NCBI GenBank assembly: GCA_965662485.1
Contig: CBFIIL010000002.1
Location: 4,177 to 68,176 of the forward strand
Direction: 5' to 3'
From: UBA3537 sp965662485
GTDB taxonomy: Bacteria; Bacteroidota; Bacteroidia; Flavobacteriales; Flavobacteriaceae
DNA: 64,000 nucleotides
Part shown: positions 54,415 to 63,648 of the stretch, one piece after another
How positions within the stretch are numbered: position 1 is the first letter of the stretch
Layout of the letters: every line of letters starts with the position of its first letter
The notes under the pieces: model-generated
What the model was told of the DNA's origin: nothing
What the model saw: the letters and a program-made list of their open reading frames with translations, nothing else
Database searches by the model: none
Program-made: the position numbers and the translations under genes

Positions 54415-55863
54415 ATGAATAAATATACTGAAGACGACTTACGAGAAGAACTAAAAACCAAGCAATACGAATATGGTTTTTATACAGATATAGAATCAGA
54501 TACATTTCCTGTTGGTCTTGATGAATCTATTGTGCGTGCCATTTCAAAGAAAAAAAATGAACCAGAATGGATGACCGAGTGGCGTTTGGAGGCCTTTAAA
54601 ATATGGAAAGACATGAAAGAGCTCGACTGGGCCAATGTTTCATATAAAAAACCTGATTTTCAAGCAATATCATATTACTCTGCACCCAACAGCAAGCCAA
54701 AATATGAGAGTATTGATGATGTTGATCCAGAACTTTTGGCCACATTTGAAAAGCTAGGAATCTCTTTAGATGAACAAAAAAAATTGGCTGGAGTTGCCAT
54801 GGATGTTGTTGTTGACTCTGTTTCTGTTGCGACAACTTTCAAAAAAACATTATCTGAAAAAGGTATCATCTTTATGAGCATGTCAGAGGCCATTGAAAAA
54901 CACCCTGATCTGGTTAAAAAACACATTGGAACAGTCGTGCCAAAAACTGATAACTATTATGCAGCTCTTAATAGTGCCGTTTTTAGCGATGGAAGTTTTT
55001 GTTATATCCCAAAAGGCGTGCGTTGTCCCATGGAATTATCAACATACTTTAGAATCAATCAAGCAGGAACAGGCCAATTTGAACGCACATTGGTCATTGC
55101 TGATGAAGGCAGTTATGTAAGCTATTTAGAGGGTTGTACTGCACCAAGTAGAGATGAAAATCAGCTTCATGCCGCAGTAGTGGAACTTATTGCATTAGAT
55201 GATGCAGAAATTAAATATTCTACTGTTCAAAATTGGTACCCAGGTAATGCTGAAGGCAAAGGTGGTGTTTATAATTTTGTAACCAAAAGAGGGCTCTGCG
55301 AAAAAAATGCAAAAATTTCTTGGACACAAGTAGAAACAGGAAGTGCCGTAACTTGGAAATATCCATCGTGTGTACTAAAAGGTGACAACTCTGTTGGAGA
55401 ATTTTATTCTATTGCTGTTACTAATAACTATCAGCAAGCCGATACAGGAACCAAAATGATTCATTTGGGGAAAAATACAAAATCAACTATTATTAGTAAA
55501 GGTATTTCTGCAGGGAAGTCCCAAAACAGCTATAGAGGTTTGGTCCAAGTCAGCTCTAGAGCAGAAAATGCTCGAAACTTTTCGCAATGTGATAGTTTAC
55601 TTATGGGCAATGAATGTGGCGCACATACATTTCCATATATTGAAGCCAAAAATAAAACTGCCCAAATTGAACACGAAGCCACAACAAGTAAAATCGGTGA
55701 AGATCAGATTTTTTATTGTAACCAAAGAGGCATTGATACCGAAAAAGCCATTGCACTAATTGTCAATGGATTTAGTAAAGATGTTTTAAATAAACTTCCA
55801 ATGGAATTTGCAGTTGAGGCACAAAAATTATTAGAAATAAGTCTCGAAGGTTCTGTGGGTTAA
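54415..55863 (+). CDS. sufB: Fe-S cluster assembly scaffold SufB
   Basis: SufB is the scaffold subunit of the SufBCD complex. The 482 residues show the C-terminal beta-helix segment MGNECGAHTFPYIEAKN and FYCNQRGIDTEKA, and GAQFERT-like residues here as GQFERTLVIADEGSYVSYLEGC. Length is normal. The small lipoprotein gene sits between it and sufC. Confidence 0.97.
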   Translation: MNKYTEDDLREELKTKQYEYGFYTDIESDTFPVGLDESIVRAISKKKNEPEWMTEWRLEAFKIWKDMKELDWANVSYKKPDFQAISYYSAPNSKPKYESIDDVDPELLATFEKLGISLDEQKKLAGVAMDVVVDSVSVATTFKKTLSEKGIIFMSMSEAIEKHPDLVKKHIGTVVPKTDNYYAALNSAVFSDGSFCYIPKGVRCPMELSTYFRINQAGTGQFERTLVIADEGSYVSYLEGCTAPSRDENQLHAAVVELIALDDAEIKYSTVQNWYPGNAEGKGGVYNFVTKRGLCEKNAKISWTQVETGSAVTWKYPSCVLKGDNSVGEFYSIAVTNNYQQADTGTKMIHLGKNTKSTIISKGISAGKSQNSYRGLVQVSSRAENARNFSQCDSLLMGNECGAHTFPYIEAKNKTAQIEHEATTSKIGEDQIFYCNQRGIDTEKAIALIVNGFSKDVLNKLPMEFAVEAQKLLEISLEGSVG

Positions 55864-55873
55864 ATTTTAGAAT

Positions 55874-56227
55874 ATGAAAAAACTTACTTTTCTTACAATA
55901 CTTTTGTTAGTTTTAGGTTGCAAAAACAATTCCGAAAAACTATCAACAATTAAAGGCAGTTATATCTTCTTTAAGGATGCTGCAGTATTACAAACCAAAG
56001 AAGAAATTTATGGTGTTTACATGAATGAAAAAACACTAGAACTGAATAAAAAAGCAAAAGCGCTTAATGCAAAAACCTCAGAAATAATTTATGTAGAACT
56101 CAAAGGGAGCATTTCAACAGAGGAAGATGAAAAAATAAAGTGGGAGAAGAAATTTGATATTAAAGAAATTATATCAGTTACACCCAGAAAAAAATCAAAA
56201 AATACCTTAATTCTAGGAACAGAATAA
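55874..56227 (+). CDS. Small lipoprotein of unknown function within the suf operon
   Basis: I do not recognise a family with certainty. The 117-residue protein has a leader ending LLVLGCKNN (C16, lipobox) and a small soluble domain with many Lys and Glu residues. A beta-rich segment (EIIYVELKGSISTEEDEKIKW) recalls NlpE-like OB folds, but the match is weak. It lies 10 bases after sufB and 2 before sufC, so it is co-transcribed with them, although a lipoprotein has no known role in the cytoplasmic Suf complex. Confidence 0.75.
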   Translation: MKKLTFLTILLLVLGCKNNSEKLSTIKGSYIFFKDAAVLQTKEEIYGVYMNEKTLELNKKAKALNAKTSEIIYVELKGSISTEEDEKIKWEKKFDIKEIISVTPRKKSKNTLILGTE

Positions 56228-56229
56228 TT

Positions 56230-56988
56230 ATGTTAAAAATAAATAACATCCACGCACACATAGATGAAAAATCTATTTTAAAAGGAATCAACTTGGACAT
56301 AAAACCAGGTGAAGTACATGCCATAATGGGACCAAATGGCTCCGGTAAAAGTACACTTGCATCAGTCATTGCAGGAAAAGAAGACTATGAAATTGAAAAA
56401 GGGTCTATTCTTTTTGAAGGGGAAGACATTAGTGAGTTGAGCGTAGAAGAACGCGCACACAAAGGCGTCTTCTTATCATTTCAATATCCTGTAGAAATTC
56501 CAGGTGTAACAGTAACAAATTTCATCAAAACAGCGTTGAACGAAACACGTAAAGCGAAGGGGTTGGATGATATGCCTGCAAGCGAAATGCTGAAAGCAAT
56601 TCGTGAAAAATCTGAACTTTTAGAAATTGATAGAAAATTTCTTTCCAGGTCTTTGAATGAAGGTTTTTCTGGTGGTGAAAAAAAACGAAATGAAATCTTT
56701 CAAATGGCCATGCTAGAACCTAAACTTGCCATTTTAGATGAAACCGATTCAGGACTAGATATTGATGCACTAAGAATTGTTGCAAATGGTGTGAATAAAT
56801 TAAAAACTAAAGATAATGCAACCCTAGTCATCACGCACTACCAACGACTGCTTGACTATATTGTACCAGATTATGTACACGTTCTTTATGATGGTAAAAT
56901 TGTGAAATCTGGAGGCAAAGAACTCGCTTTTGAATTGGAAGAAAAGGGGTATGACTGGATCAAACAAGAGGCCAATCAAAATGCCTAA
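56230..56988 (+). CDS. sufC: Fe-S assembly ATPase SufC
   Basis: SufC is the ABC-type ATPase of SufBCD. The 252 residues have Walker A (GPNGSGKST), the Q-loop region FLSFQYPVEIPGV, the signature NEGFSGGEKKRNE, Walker B (LAILDETDSGLD) and a switch His in VITHYQRLL. No membrane part is present, as expected. It follows the small lipoprotein gene and precedes sufD by 10 bases. Confidence 0.98.
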   Translation: MLKINNIHAHIDEKSILKGINLDIKPGEVHAIMGPNGSGKSTLASVIAGKEDYEIEKGSILFEGEDISELSVEERAHKGVFLSFQYPVEIPGVTVTNFIKTALNETRKAKGLDDMPASEMLKAIREKSELLEIDRKFLSRSLNEGFSGGEKKRNEIFQMAMLEPKLAILDETDSGLDIDALRIVANGVNKLKTKDNATLVITHYQRLLDYIVPDYVHVLYDGKIVKSGGKELAFELEEKGYDWIKQEANQNA

Positions 56989-56998
56989 TATGTAGTTT

Positions 56999-58315
56999 AT
57001 GGAACTGAAAGAAAAACTCTTATCGTCATTTATTGCTTTTGAAAATCAAAATTCAATAGATAATCCTTATGTCAACAAACTACGTGGCGAGGCAATTAAA
57101 ATATTTGAAAATGAAGGTTTCCCAAGTAAGAAAAGTGAAGCTTGGAAATACACTTCATTGAATAGAATCTTAAAAGAAGATTACAGCATTTTTCCAAAGG
57201 CTGAAAATACTATAGAATACAAAGACATTCAACAATATTTTATTCATGATATCGATAGTTATAAAATTATTTTTATTGATGGAAAATATGCATCACATTT
57301 ATCAAAAACAACTCACGAAGGAATTGATGTTTGTTTGATGTCTGCAGTATTGAGCAAATCTAAATATCAGCCAATAATTGAAAACTATTTCAATAAAATT
57401 GCTTCAAAAAATGGTTTAAATGCACTCAATACTGCATTTTGTTCTGAGGGGGCATATATTCATATTAAAAAGAATAAACTTGCTGAAAGACCTATACAAA
57501 TCATTCATTTTTCAACAGGAGTAGAACCCTCATTATTACTCCAACCCAGAAATTTAATTGTTGTTGATGAAAATGCCCAAGTTCAAATTATTGAGCGTCA
57601 TCAAAGTTTAACAGAAAATCCAACACTCACCAATAGTGTTACAGAAATTTTTGCTACAAAACGTGCTATAGTAGATTATTATAAAGTACAAAATGACCAA
57701 TCAAATGCATCACTAATAGACAACACATTTATTGATCAACACCTAGAGAGTAATGTTTCTGTTCATACCTTCAGTTTTGGAGGCAAACTCACCAGGAACA
57801 ATCTTAGCTTTCACCAAAACGGAGAGCATATAAATTCGACCTTAAAAGGGGTAACTATTGTTGGAAACAAACAACATGTTGACCACAATACATTAGTTCA
57901 TCATATTGAGCCAAATTGCGAAAGTCATCAAGACTACAAAGGTATTTTTGGGGATAGTGCAGTAGGTGTTTTTAATGGTAAAGTTGTTGTAGAAAAAGAA
58001 GCACAAAAAACAAATGCTTTTCAAGCCAACAATAATTTATTGGTTAATGATAAAGCAACCATCAACACAAAACCTCAGCTCGAAATTTTCGCTGATGATG
58101 TAAAATGTTCTCATGGATGTACTATTGGACAATTGGACGAAGGTGCTATGTTTTATTTACGCGCAAGAGGTATTCCAGAAAAAGAAGCTCGAGCATTGTT
58201 GATGTACGCATTTGCTAATAATGTACTCGAAAGTGTAAAAATTCCACAACTTAAAAAACGAATTAATAAGTTGATTGCTAATAAATTAGGAGTAAATATT
58301 GGATTTGATTTATAA
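56999..58315 (+). CDS. sufD: Fe-S assembly protein SufD
   Basis: The 438-residue protein is SufD, the SufB paralogue in the complex. Marks are the N-terminal PSKKSEAWKYTSLNRIL, the beta-helix with FQANNNLLVNDKATINTKPQLEIFADDVKCSHG, and the end FANNVLESVKIPQ. Its stop shares a base with the sufS start codon. Confidence 0.97.
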   Translation: MELKEKLLSSFIAFENQNSIDNPYVNKLRGEAIKIFENEGFPSKKSEAWKYTSLNRILKEDYSIFPKAENTIEYKDIQQYFIHDIDSYKIIFIDGKYASHLSKTTHEGIDVCLMSAVLSKSKYQPIIENYFNKIASKNGLNALNTAFCSEGAYIHIKKNKLAERPIQIIHFSTGVEPSLLLQPRNLIVVDENAQVQIIERHQSLTENPTLTNSVTEIFATKRAIVDYYKVQNDQSNASLIDNTFIDQHLESNVSVHTFSFGGKLTRNNLSFHQNGEHINSTLKGVTIVGNKQHVDHNTLVHHIEPNCESHQDYKGIFGDSAVGVFNGKVVVEKEAQKTNAFQANNNLLVNDKATINTKPQLEIFADDVKCSHGCTIGQLDEGAMFYLRARGIPEKEARALLMYAFANNVLESVKIPQLKKRINKLIANKLGVNIGFDL

Positions 58316-59553
58316 TGAAAAACACTACTCAAAATACAACATTTGATGTCCATAAAATTCGGAAAGATTTTCCTATTCTCAACCGAAAAGTAAATGGTAA
58401 ACCTTTGGTGTATTTTGATAATGCAGCAACGTCTCAAACACCACAACAGGTTATTGATGTTATTGCAGATTACTACAGTAATTATAATGCTAATATTCAT
58501 AGAGGTGTTCATCAATTGAGTCAAGAGGCAACAGATCGTTATGAAGAAGCACGTCAAACGATTCAAAAGCATTTTAATGCAAAATTTGCTCACGAAATTA
58601 TTTTCACTTCTGGAACTACTCATAGCATCAATTTAGTAGCACATGGTTTTGGCGCTATTCTAAAAAAAGATGATGTTATTTTAGTTTCCGCTTTAGAACA
58701 TCACAGCAATATTGTTCCTTGGCAAATGCTTTGTGAAAAAATAAATGCAATTTTGAAAGTCATTCCAATGACTCAAGAGGGAGAATTGGATATGAATGAA
58801 TTTGAATCATTGCTAGAATTAAGGCCTAAATTGGTTTTTGTAAATCATATTTCAAATGCATTAGGCACGATCAATCCCATTAAAACAATCATTGAAAAAT
58901 CTCACAATGTAGGCGCAGCTGTTCTTATAGATGGTGCACAAGCCTGTCCACACATTAAACCAAATGTTCAAGAATTGGATGTAGATTTTTATGTCACCTC
59001 TGCACACAAAATGTGTGGCCCTACGGGTGTTGGAATGATTTATGCAAAAGAAAAATGGCTGAAAAAATTACCTCCATATCAAGGTGGTGGAGAAATGATT
59101 TCAGAAGTGACTTTTGAAAAAACCACCTATGCCGATCTTCCTCATAAATTTGAAGCTGGGACACCAAATATTTGTGGCGGTATTGCCTTTGGCGCAGCCA
59201 TAAATTACATGAACACCGTCGGGTTTGATACTATTGCTGCTTATGAAAATGAACTATTAGAGTATGCCACTGAACAATTATTGGCAATTGAAGGTTTAAA
59301 AATTTATGGAACTTCAAAACAGAAAACATCTGTAATTTCATTCAATATAAAAAATATTCATGCCTATGACATAGGTACAATTATTGATAAGTTAGGAATC
59401 GCCATAAGAACAGGGCAACATTGTGCACAACCTATTATGGATTTTTATGGAATTTCGGGAACTGCACGTGCATCTTTCGCTTTTTACAACACCAAAGAAG
59501 AAATAGACCGTTTAGTAGAAGCTCTGAAAAAAGCCAAAATGATGCTCAGTTAA
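58315..59553 (+). CDS. sufS: Cysteine desulfurase SufS
   Basis: SufS, a group II PLP desulfurase, releases sulfur from cysteine for cluster assembly. The 412 residues include the PLP lysine in TSAHKMCGPTG (K232) and the active-site Cys in RTGQHCAQP (C370). Its partner sufE is two genes downstream. Confidence 0.97.
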   Translation: MKNTTQNTTFDVHKIRKDFPILNRKVNGKPLVYFDNAATSQTPQQVIDVIADYYSNYNANIHRGVHQLSQEATDRYEEARQTIQKHFNAKFAHEIIFTSGTTHSINLVAHGFGAILKKDDVILVSALEHHSNIVPWQMLCEKINAILKVIPMTQEGELDMNEFESLLELRPKLVFVNHISNALGTINPIKTIIEKSHNVGAAVLIDGAQACPHIKPNVQELDVDFYVTSAHKMCGPTGVGMIYAKEKWLKKLPPYQGGGEMISEVTFEKTTYADLPHKFEAGTPNICGGIAFGAAINYMNTVGFDTIAAYENELLEYATEQLLAIEGLKIYGTSKQKTSVISFNIKNIHAYDIGTIIDKLGIAIRTGQHCAQPIMDFYGISGTARASFAFYNTKEEIDRLVEALKKAKMMLS

Positions 59554-59569
59554 TTTTAAAAATCTGCTT

Positions 59570-60025
59570 ATGAAATTTTTGTTTACTCTTATTTGTTTCG
59601 CTTTTGTAAATACACAGTGTGCGTCAAAAAGAATAAAGAGCTCTGAAAAAATCACAGAAAATAAAAAAGCTGTTTTTATTTATAAACATTATACACGAGG
59701 ATTTTATAAAGAACATCTTATAAAAGAAGATAAGATTCTTACATACCTAGATTATCAAAAAAAGCAATTTACTGAAAAAGAAATTACACCTATGGATTGG
59801 GCTAAATGTCTTGCATTGCTCACAAAAATTGATTTGGATGAATTTGTAAAATTAGAGGCGCCGTCAGGACTACGCCATACTGATAAAGTACAACATGCGG
59901 AATTAACAATAAAAATTAATAATACCACATTTAGTTCAAGAAGTTTTGATCATGAAAATCCTCCAAACGACATAAAATCACTTGTTAATCATTTATTATA
60001 TTTAAGTTTAGAAAAAGATTTATAG
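59570..60025 (+). CDS. Small lipoprotein-like protein of unknown function in the suf operon
   Basis: I do not recognise this gene. The 151 residues begin with a hydrophobic leader and a Cys at about residue 17 (FVNTQCASK), so a lipoprotein is possible. The domain is mixed, with FIYKHYTRGFYKEHL, APSGLRHTDKVQHAELTI and a helical end. It lies 16 bases after sufS and 15 before sufE on the same strand. It is the second putative lipoprotein embedded in this operon. Confidence 0.7.
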   Translation: MKFLFTLICFAFVNTQCASKRIKSSEKITENKKAVFIYKHYTRGFYKEHLIKEDKILTYLDYQKKQFTEKEITPMDWAKCLALLTKIDLDEFVKLEAPSGLRHTDKVQHAELTIKINNTTFSSRSFDHENPPNDIKSLVNHLLYLSLEKDL

Positions 60026-60040
60026 TCATATTTTTATAGC

Positions 60041-60460
60041 ATGAAAATAGAAACCATACAAGATGAGCTAATAGATGAGTTTTCCATGTTTGACGATTGG
60101 ATGGAACGTTACGAATATATGATTGAATTAGGAAAATCATTGCCATTGATTGACACTAGATACAAAACTGATGAAAATATCATCAAAGGATGTCAAAGCA
60201 AGGTATGGCTTCATTCAGAATTTAAAAATGATAAAGTTATTTTTTCGGCCGATACTGATGCCATCATTACAAAAGGGATAGTTGCTATTTTAGTTCGTGT
60301 GTTTTCCAACCAAAGTCCACAAGAAATTTTGTCTGCCAATACCGATTTTATTGATACTATTGGCCTTAAGGAACACCTATCCCCAACAAGGGCAAATGGA
60401 TTGGTCAGTATGATTAAACAAATAAAAATGTATGCTCTGGCATATCAAACACAGCAATAA
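60041..60460 (+). CDS. sufE: Sulfur acceptor protein SufE
   Basis: SufE accepts persulfide sulfur from SufS. The 139 residues carry the reactive Cys in IIKGCQSKVWL (C51) and the usual helical end IKQIKMYAL. It is 2 bases before sufT, so the genes are tightly coupled. Confidence 0.95.
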   Translation: MKIETIQDELIDEFSMFDDWMERYEYMIELGKSLPLIDTRYKTDENIIKGCQSKVWLHSEFKNDKVIFSADTDAIITKGIVAILVRVFSNQSPQEILSANTDFIDTIGLKEHLSPTRANGLVSMIKQIKMYALAYQTQQ

Positions 60461-60462
60461 TT

Positions 60463-60789
60463 ATGAGTGAATCAAATATAGATGTAAATGCATTAGGCGA
60501 AAAAATTGTTAGAGTTCTTAAAACAATTTTTGATCCAGAAATTCCAGTTGATATTTATGAGCTAGGACTGATCTATGACGTGTTTGTCAATGAAAATTAT
60601 GACGTAAAAATTCTGATGACACTCACCACGCCCAATTGCCCAGTGGCAGAATCACTTCCCCTTGAAGTTGAAGAAAAAGTAAAATCTTTGGACGACGTAA
60701 AAGACGCCGAAGTTGAGATTACCTTTGACCCGCCATGGTCTCAGGATTTAATGAGCGAAGAAGCTAAACTCGAACTCGGAATGCTATAA
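60463..60789 (+). CDS. sufT: SufT-like (DUF59/MIP18) Fe-S assembly protein
   Basis: The 108 residues form a DUF59 domain: FDPEIPVDIYELGLIYDV, LTTPNCPVAESLP with the conserved Cys, and EVEITFDPPWSQDLM. The family acts in Fe-S cluster maturation. It sits in the suf operon 3 bases before the DUF2480 gene. Confidence 0.93.
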   Translation: MSESNIDVNALGEKIVRVLKTIFDPEIPVDIYELGLIYDVFVNENYDVKILMTLTTPNCPVAESLPLEVEEKVKSLDDVKDAEVEITFDPPWSQDLMSEEAKLELGML

Positions 60790-60792
60790 AAA

Positions 60793-61296
60793 ATGGGAGA
60801 AATTGTTAATCGTGTAGCAAAAAGCAGTCTAATTACAATAGACTTGGAAGACTTCTACCCTACAGGAACACGAACTCTTTTAGACATCAAAGATTGGCTT
60901 TATGATGGGCTTATTTTAAAGGAAAAAGAATTTCGAAATACCCTTTTAAAATTTGACTGGCATCAATTTAAAAATCATCATGTGGCATTGCATTGCAGCT
61001 CCGAAGCTATTGTTCCTGCATGGGCATTTATGCTCATTCAAACACACTTGCATGGTATTGCGAAAACAGTAATTGTAGGAACTTTAGAAACTCTAGAAAC
61101 GGTATTGTATACCTCCATTATAGTCGACTTGGACCTCTCTTTTTGTAAAAACAAACCCGTTATTGTTAAAGGATGTTCCAACAAACCCGTACCTCAAAAT
61201 GCATATTTGCTAATTATTGAAAAACTTCAATCTGTGGCAAAATCTATAATGTATGGCGAAGCATGCTCCTCTGTCCCACTTTATAAAAACAAATAA
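60793..61296 (+). CDS. DUF2480 family protein
   Basis: This 167-residue cytoplasmic protein matches DUF2480 by its start (EIVNRVAKSSLITIDLEDFYP), its middle segment KNHHVALHCSSEAIVPAWAFMLI and a Cys-containing end (VIVKGCSNKPVPQNAY; GEACSSVPLYK). The family is widespread in Bacteroidota and of unknown function. Its position right after sufT suggests a link to Fe-S biogenesis; conserved cysteines support this weakly. Confidence 0.85.
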   Translation: MGEIVNRVAKSSLITIDLEDFYPTGTRTLLDIKDWLYDGLILKEKEFRNTLLKFDWHQFKNHHVALHCSSEAIVPAWAFMLIQTHLHGIAKTVIVGTLETLETVLYTSIIVDLDLSFCKNKPVIVKGCSNKPVPQNAYLLIIEKLQSVAKSIMYGEACSSVPLYKNK

Positions 61297-61312
61297 ACCA
61301 CGCTCCTTAAAA

Positions 61313-61345
61313 TTGTGTTTTTCTGTTTTAAAAATTATATCTTTG
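61313..61345 (+). promoter_or_regulatory. Bacteroidota-type promoter of the DUF3078 gene
   Basis: TTG at 61313-61315 and TATCTTTG at 61338-61345 are 22 bases apart. The match to both elements is good, so this gene is transcribed separately from the suf operon. Confidence 0.7.
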
Positions 61346-61375
61346 TATTAATTTATTAACCCTAAATCAAAACCT

Positions 61376-62215
61376 ATGAAAAAAACTTTGCTTAGTATAC
61401 TAAGCCTCACTCTAAGTTTATGTTTCTCACAAAACACAGAAGAACCCAAGCCTCATTGGGTCAAAAAAGGAATCATAACGTTTCTTGTCAATCAGTCATC
61501 ATTTGATAATTGGATTGCTGGTGGAATTAGTAATGTTTCTGGAACACTTGGTCTTAATTATGATTTTAATTACCAAAAAAATGATTGGACTTGGGAAAAT
61601 AAGCTGATTGCAAATTTTGGCCTCACAAAAATTAAAAATCAAGATATCCAAAAATCTAGTGACCTTTTGGAATGGAATTCTGTTGTTGGAAAAAAAGCGA
61701 AAGGCTACTGGTATTACTCCGCATTTTTGAATTTTAAAACACAATTTGCAGATGATCTTAATAAAGATACTAAAGGGCCAACGAAATTTTTGTCCCCAGG
61801 CTATTTTCAATTTGGCCCTGGTATGCTATGGAAGAAAAGTGATAATTTAAAAGTAAATATAGCCCCCGCCACAAGTCGACTTATTGTGGTTGACAAAAAT
61901 CTTACAGAACCTGATGAAGCCTACTTTGGTGTTGAAGAAGGGAAAAGTACACGCTATGAATTAGGTGCAGCTATAGGCGCTTACTATAAATTTAATGTGA
62001 TGGAGAATATATCGATAGAAAATATTTTAAATCTATATTCCAATTATTTAGAAGATCCGCAAAATATTGATTTAGACTATACTATGAATATGATTATGAA
62101 AATCAATAAATTTATTTCAGCTAATTTATCTTATCAAACCATTTATGATGACAATGCTTTTCGTGGACTACAAACACGTCAAGTTTTTGGGATTGGAATA
62201 AATTATAATTTTTAA
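61376..62215 (+). CDS. DUF3078 outer-membrane protein
   Basis: This 279-residue protein has a signal peptide (about residues 1-19, ending CFSQ) followed by many alternating, aromatic-rich strands ending in F (GIGINYNF), the pattern of a small beta-barrel. The start HWVKKGIITFLVNQSSFDNWIAGG matches DUF3078 of Bacteroidota, whose function is unknown. It has its own promoter and ends at a hairpin terminator at 62239-62265. Confidence 0.85.
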   Translation: MKKTLLSILSLTLSLCFSQNTEEPKPHWVKKGIITFLVNQSSFDNWIAGGISNVSGTLGLNYDFNYQKNDWTWENKLIANFGLTKIKNQDIQKSSDLLEWNSVVGKKAKGYWYYSAFLNFKTQFADDLNKDTKGPTKFLSPGYFQFGPGMLWKKSDNLKVNIAPATSRLIVVDKNLTEPDEAYFGVEEGKSTRYELGAAIGAYYKFNVMENISIENILNLYSNYLEDPQNIDLDYTMNMIMKINKFISANLSYQTIYDDNAFRGLQTRQVFGIGINYNF

Positions 62216-62238
62216 AATTAAAACAACAAATAGCCCTT

Positions 62239-62265
62239 AAAAAAAGCACCGTAGGTGCTTTTTTT
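62239..62265. terminator. Bidirectional terminator between the DUF3078 gene and hflX
   Basis: A 12-bp stem (AAAAAAAGCACC with GGTGCTTTTTTT) closes a GTA loop. T-runs occur on both strands, and the flanking genes converge on it. Confidence 0.88.
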
Positions 62266-62268
62266 GTT

Positions 62269-63480
62269 TTAAGATTCTTGTTCATAATCTGGATAAAGAA
62301 AATGATTATATGGAAAGCGCTGAATATGAATCTTTCGAACTTCATTGTACACTCGTGCTCTAAAATCTTCTAAATTTTCTTTGTTGATTGCCGAAATAAA
62401 TAAAGAATTATCCCCAAGTTTTGACATCCAAGTCGATTTCCATTCTTCTAATGAGTAGTGGGCTTTTGTTCGTGAAATCATCAAATCTGTTTCATCAAAA
62501 GGTTCTGGACTGTAAGCATCAATTTTATTGAACACCATAAGTGTCGGTTTGTCCAAAGCCTGTATTTCCTCTAAAATTTTATTTACAGATTCTATATGCT
62601 CTTCAAAGCTAGGATGAGAAATATCAACTACGTGAAGTAATAAATCCGATTCTCTAACTTCATCGAGTGTACTCTTAAATGAGTCGACTAATTGCGTTGG
62701 TAATTTTCGGATAAACCCTACAGTATCACTCATCAAAAATGGTAAGTTTTTTACAACCACTTTTCTCACTGTTGTGTCTAGCGTAGCAAATAATTTATTT
62801 TCGGCAAAGACATCAGATTTGCTCACAACATTCATAAGTGTAGACTTTCCTACGTTGGTGTACCCTACTAGAGCCACACGAACAAGTGCTCCACGGTTGC
62901 CACGCTGAACAGACATTTGTTTGTCAATTTTTTTAATTTTAGCTTTAAGTAATGCAATTTTTTCTCGGACAATACGTCTGTCTGTTTCAATTTCAGTTTC
63001 ACCAGGCCCACGCATACCAATTCCTCCTTTTTGACGTTCAAGATGCGTCCACATTCCCTTGAGACGAGGTAACAAATATTGACATTGTGCTAATTCAACC
63101 TGTGTTCTTGCATAACTTGTTTGTGCGCGTTGAGCAAAAATATCGAGAATCAAATTTGTGCGATCTAAGACTTTACAGTTTAAGATTTTACTAATATTTC
63201 TCTCTTGAGCAGCAGATAATTCATCATCAAAAATAGCAGTTCCTATTTCATTCTCTTTGATGAATTCCTCTAAATCTTTCATTTTCCCAGAACCAATAAA
63301 TGTTTTAGGGTTAGGCATGTCCATTTTTTGAGTAAACCGTTTGATTACTTCACCACCTGCAGTATAGGTTAAAAATTCCAACTCATCCAAATACTCTTTT
63401 GATTGCTCTTCGTTTTGTGATTTTGTAATCACACCAATGAGTACAGCTTTTTCCAAATTAACATTCACTTTTTCTATCAT
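62269..63480 (-). CDS. hflX: GTPase HflX
   Basis: HflX is a ribosome-associated GTPase that rescues or recycles stalled ribosomes. The 403 residues have the HflX N-terminal domain (ALLVGV-like start, EFLTYTAGGEVIKRFTQKMD), the helical KGMWTHLERQKGGIGMRGPGE linker, and a GTPase core with G1 GYTNVGKST, G3 DTVGFI and G4 FNKID. The ATG at 63480 is chosen over one seven codons upstream (63501), because a -7 box (63489-63496) overlies that region. Confidence 0.94.
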   Translation of the reverse strand: MIEKVNVNLEKAVLIGVITKSQNEEQSKEYLDELEFLTYTAGGEVIKRFTQKMDMPNPKTFIGSGKMKDLEEFIKENEIGTAIFDDELSAAQERNISKILNCKVLDRTNLILDIFAQRAQTSYARTQVELAQCQYLLPRLKGMWTHLERQKGGIGMRGPGETEIETDRRIVREKIALLKAKIKKIDKQMSVQRGNRGALVRVALVGYTNVGKSTLMNVVSKSDVFAENKLFATLDTTVRKVVVKNLPFLMSDTVGFIRKLPTQLVDSFKSTLDEVRESDLLLHVVDISHPSFEEHIESVNKILEEIQALDKPTLMVFNKIDAYSPEPFDETDLMISRTKAHYSLEEWKSTWMSKLGDNSLFISAINKENLEDFRARVYNEVRKIHIQRFPYNHFLYPDYEQES

Positions 63481-63488
63481 AGCAGTTG

Positions 63489-63496
63489 CAAAATTA
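63489..63496 (-). promoter_or_regulatory. Putative -7 box for hflX
   Basis: Plus-strand CAAAATTA gives TAATTTTG on the minus strand, 8 bases before the ATG at 63480. It argues against the upstream ATG at 63501 and implies a leader of only a few bases. No -33 TTG at normal spacing. Confidence 0.4.
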
Positions 63497-63648
63497 AACA
63501 TTAATAAAGAGACAGTAAGAAAATTTCAAATGAAAAGAGATGTAGTGCATTTTGGCGATTATTTTTGCGTTTAGTCTATTTTTACTATTTGCTTTGTTTA
63601 ATATGTTATGATTTTGTTAAATTCAAAAAAAACTAACCAATTTACAAG

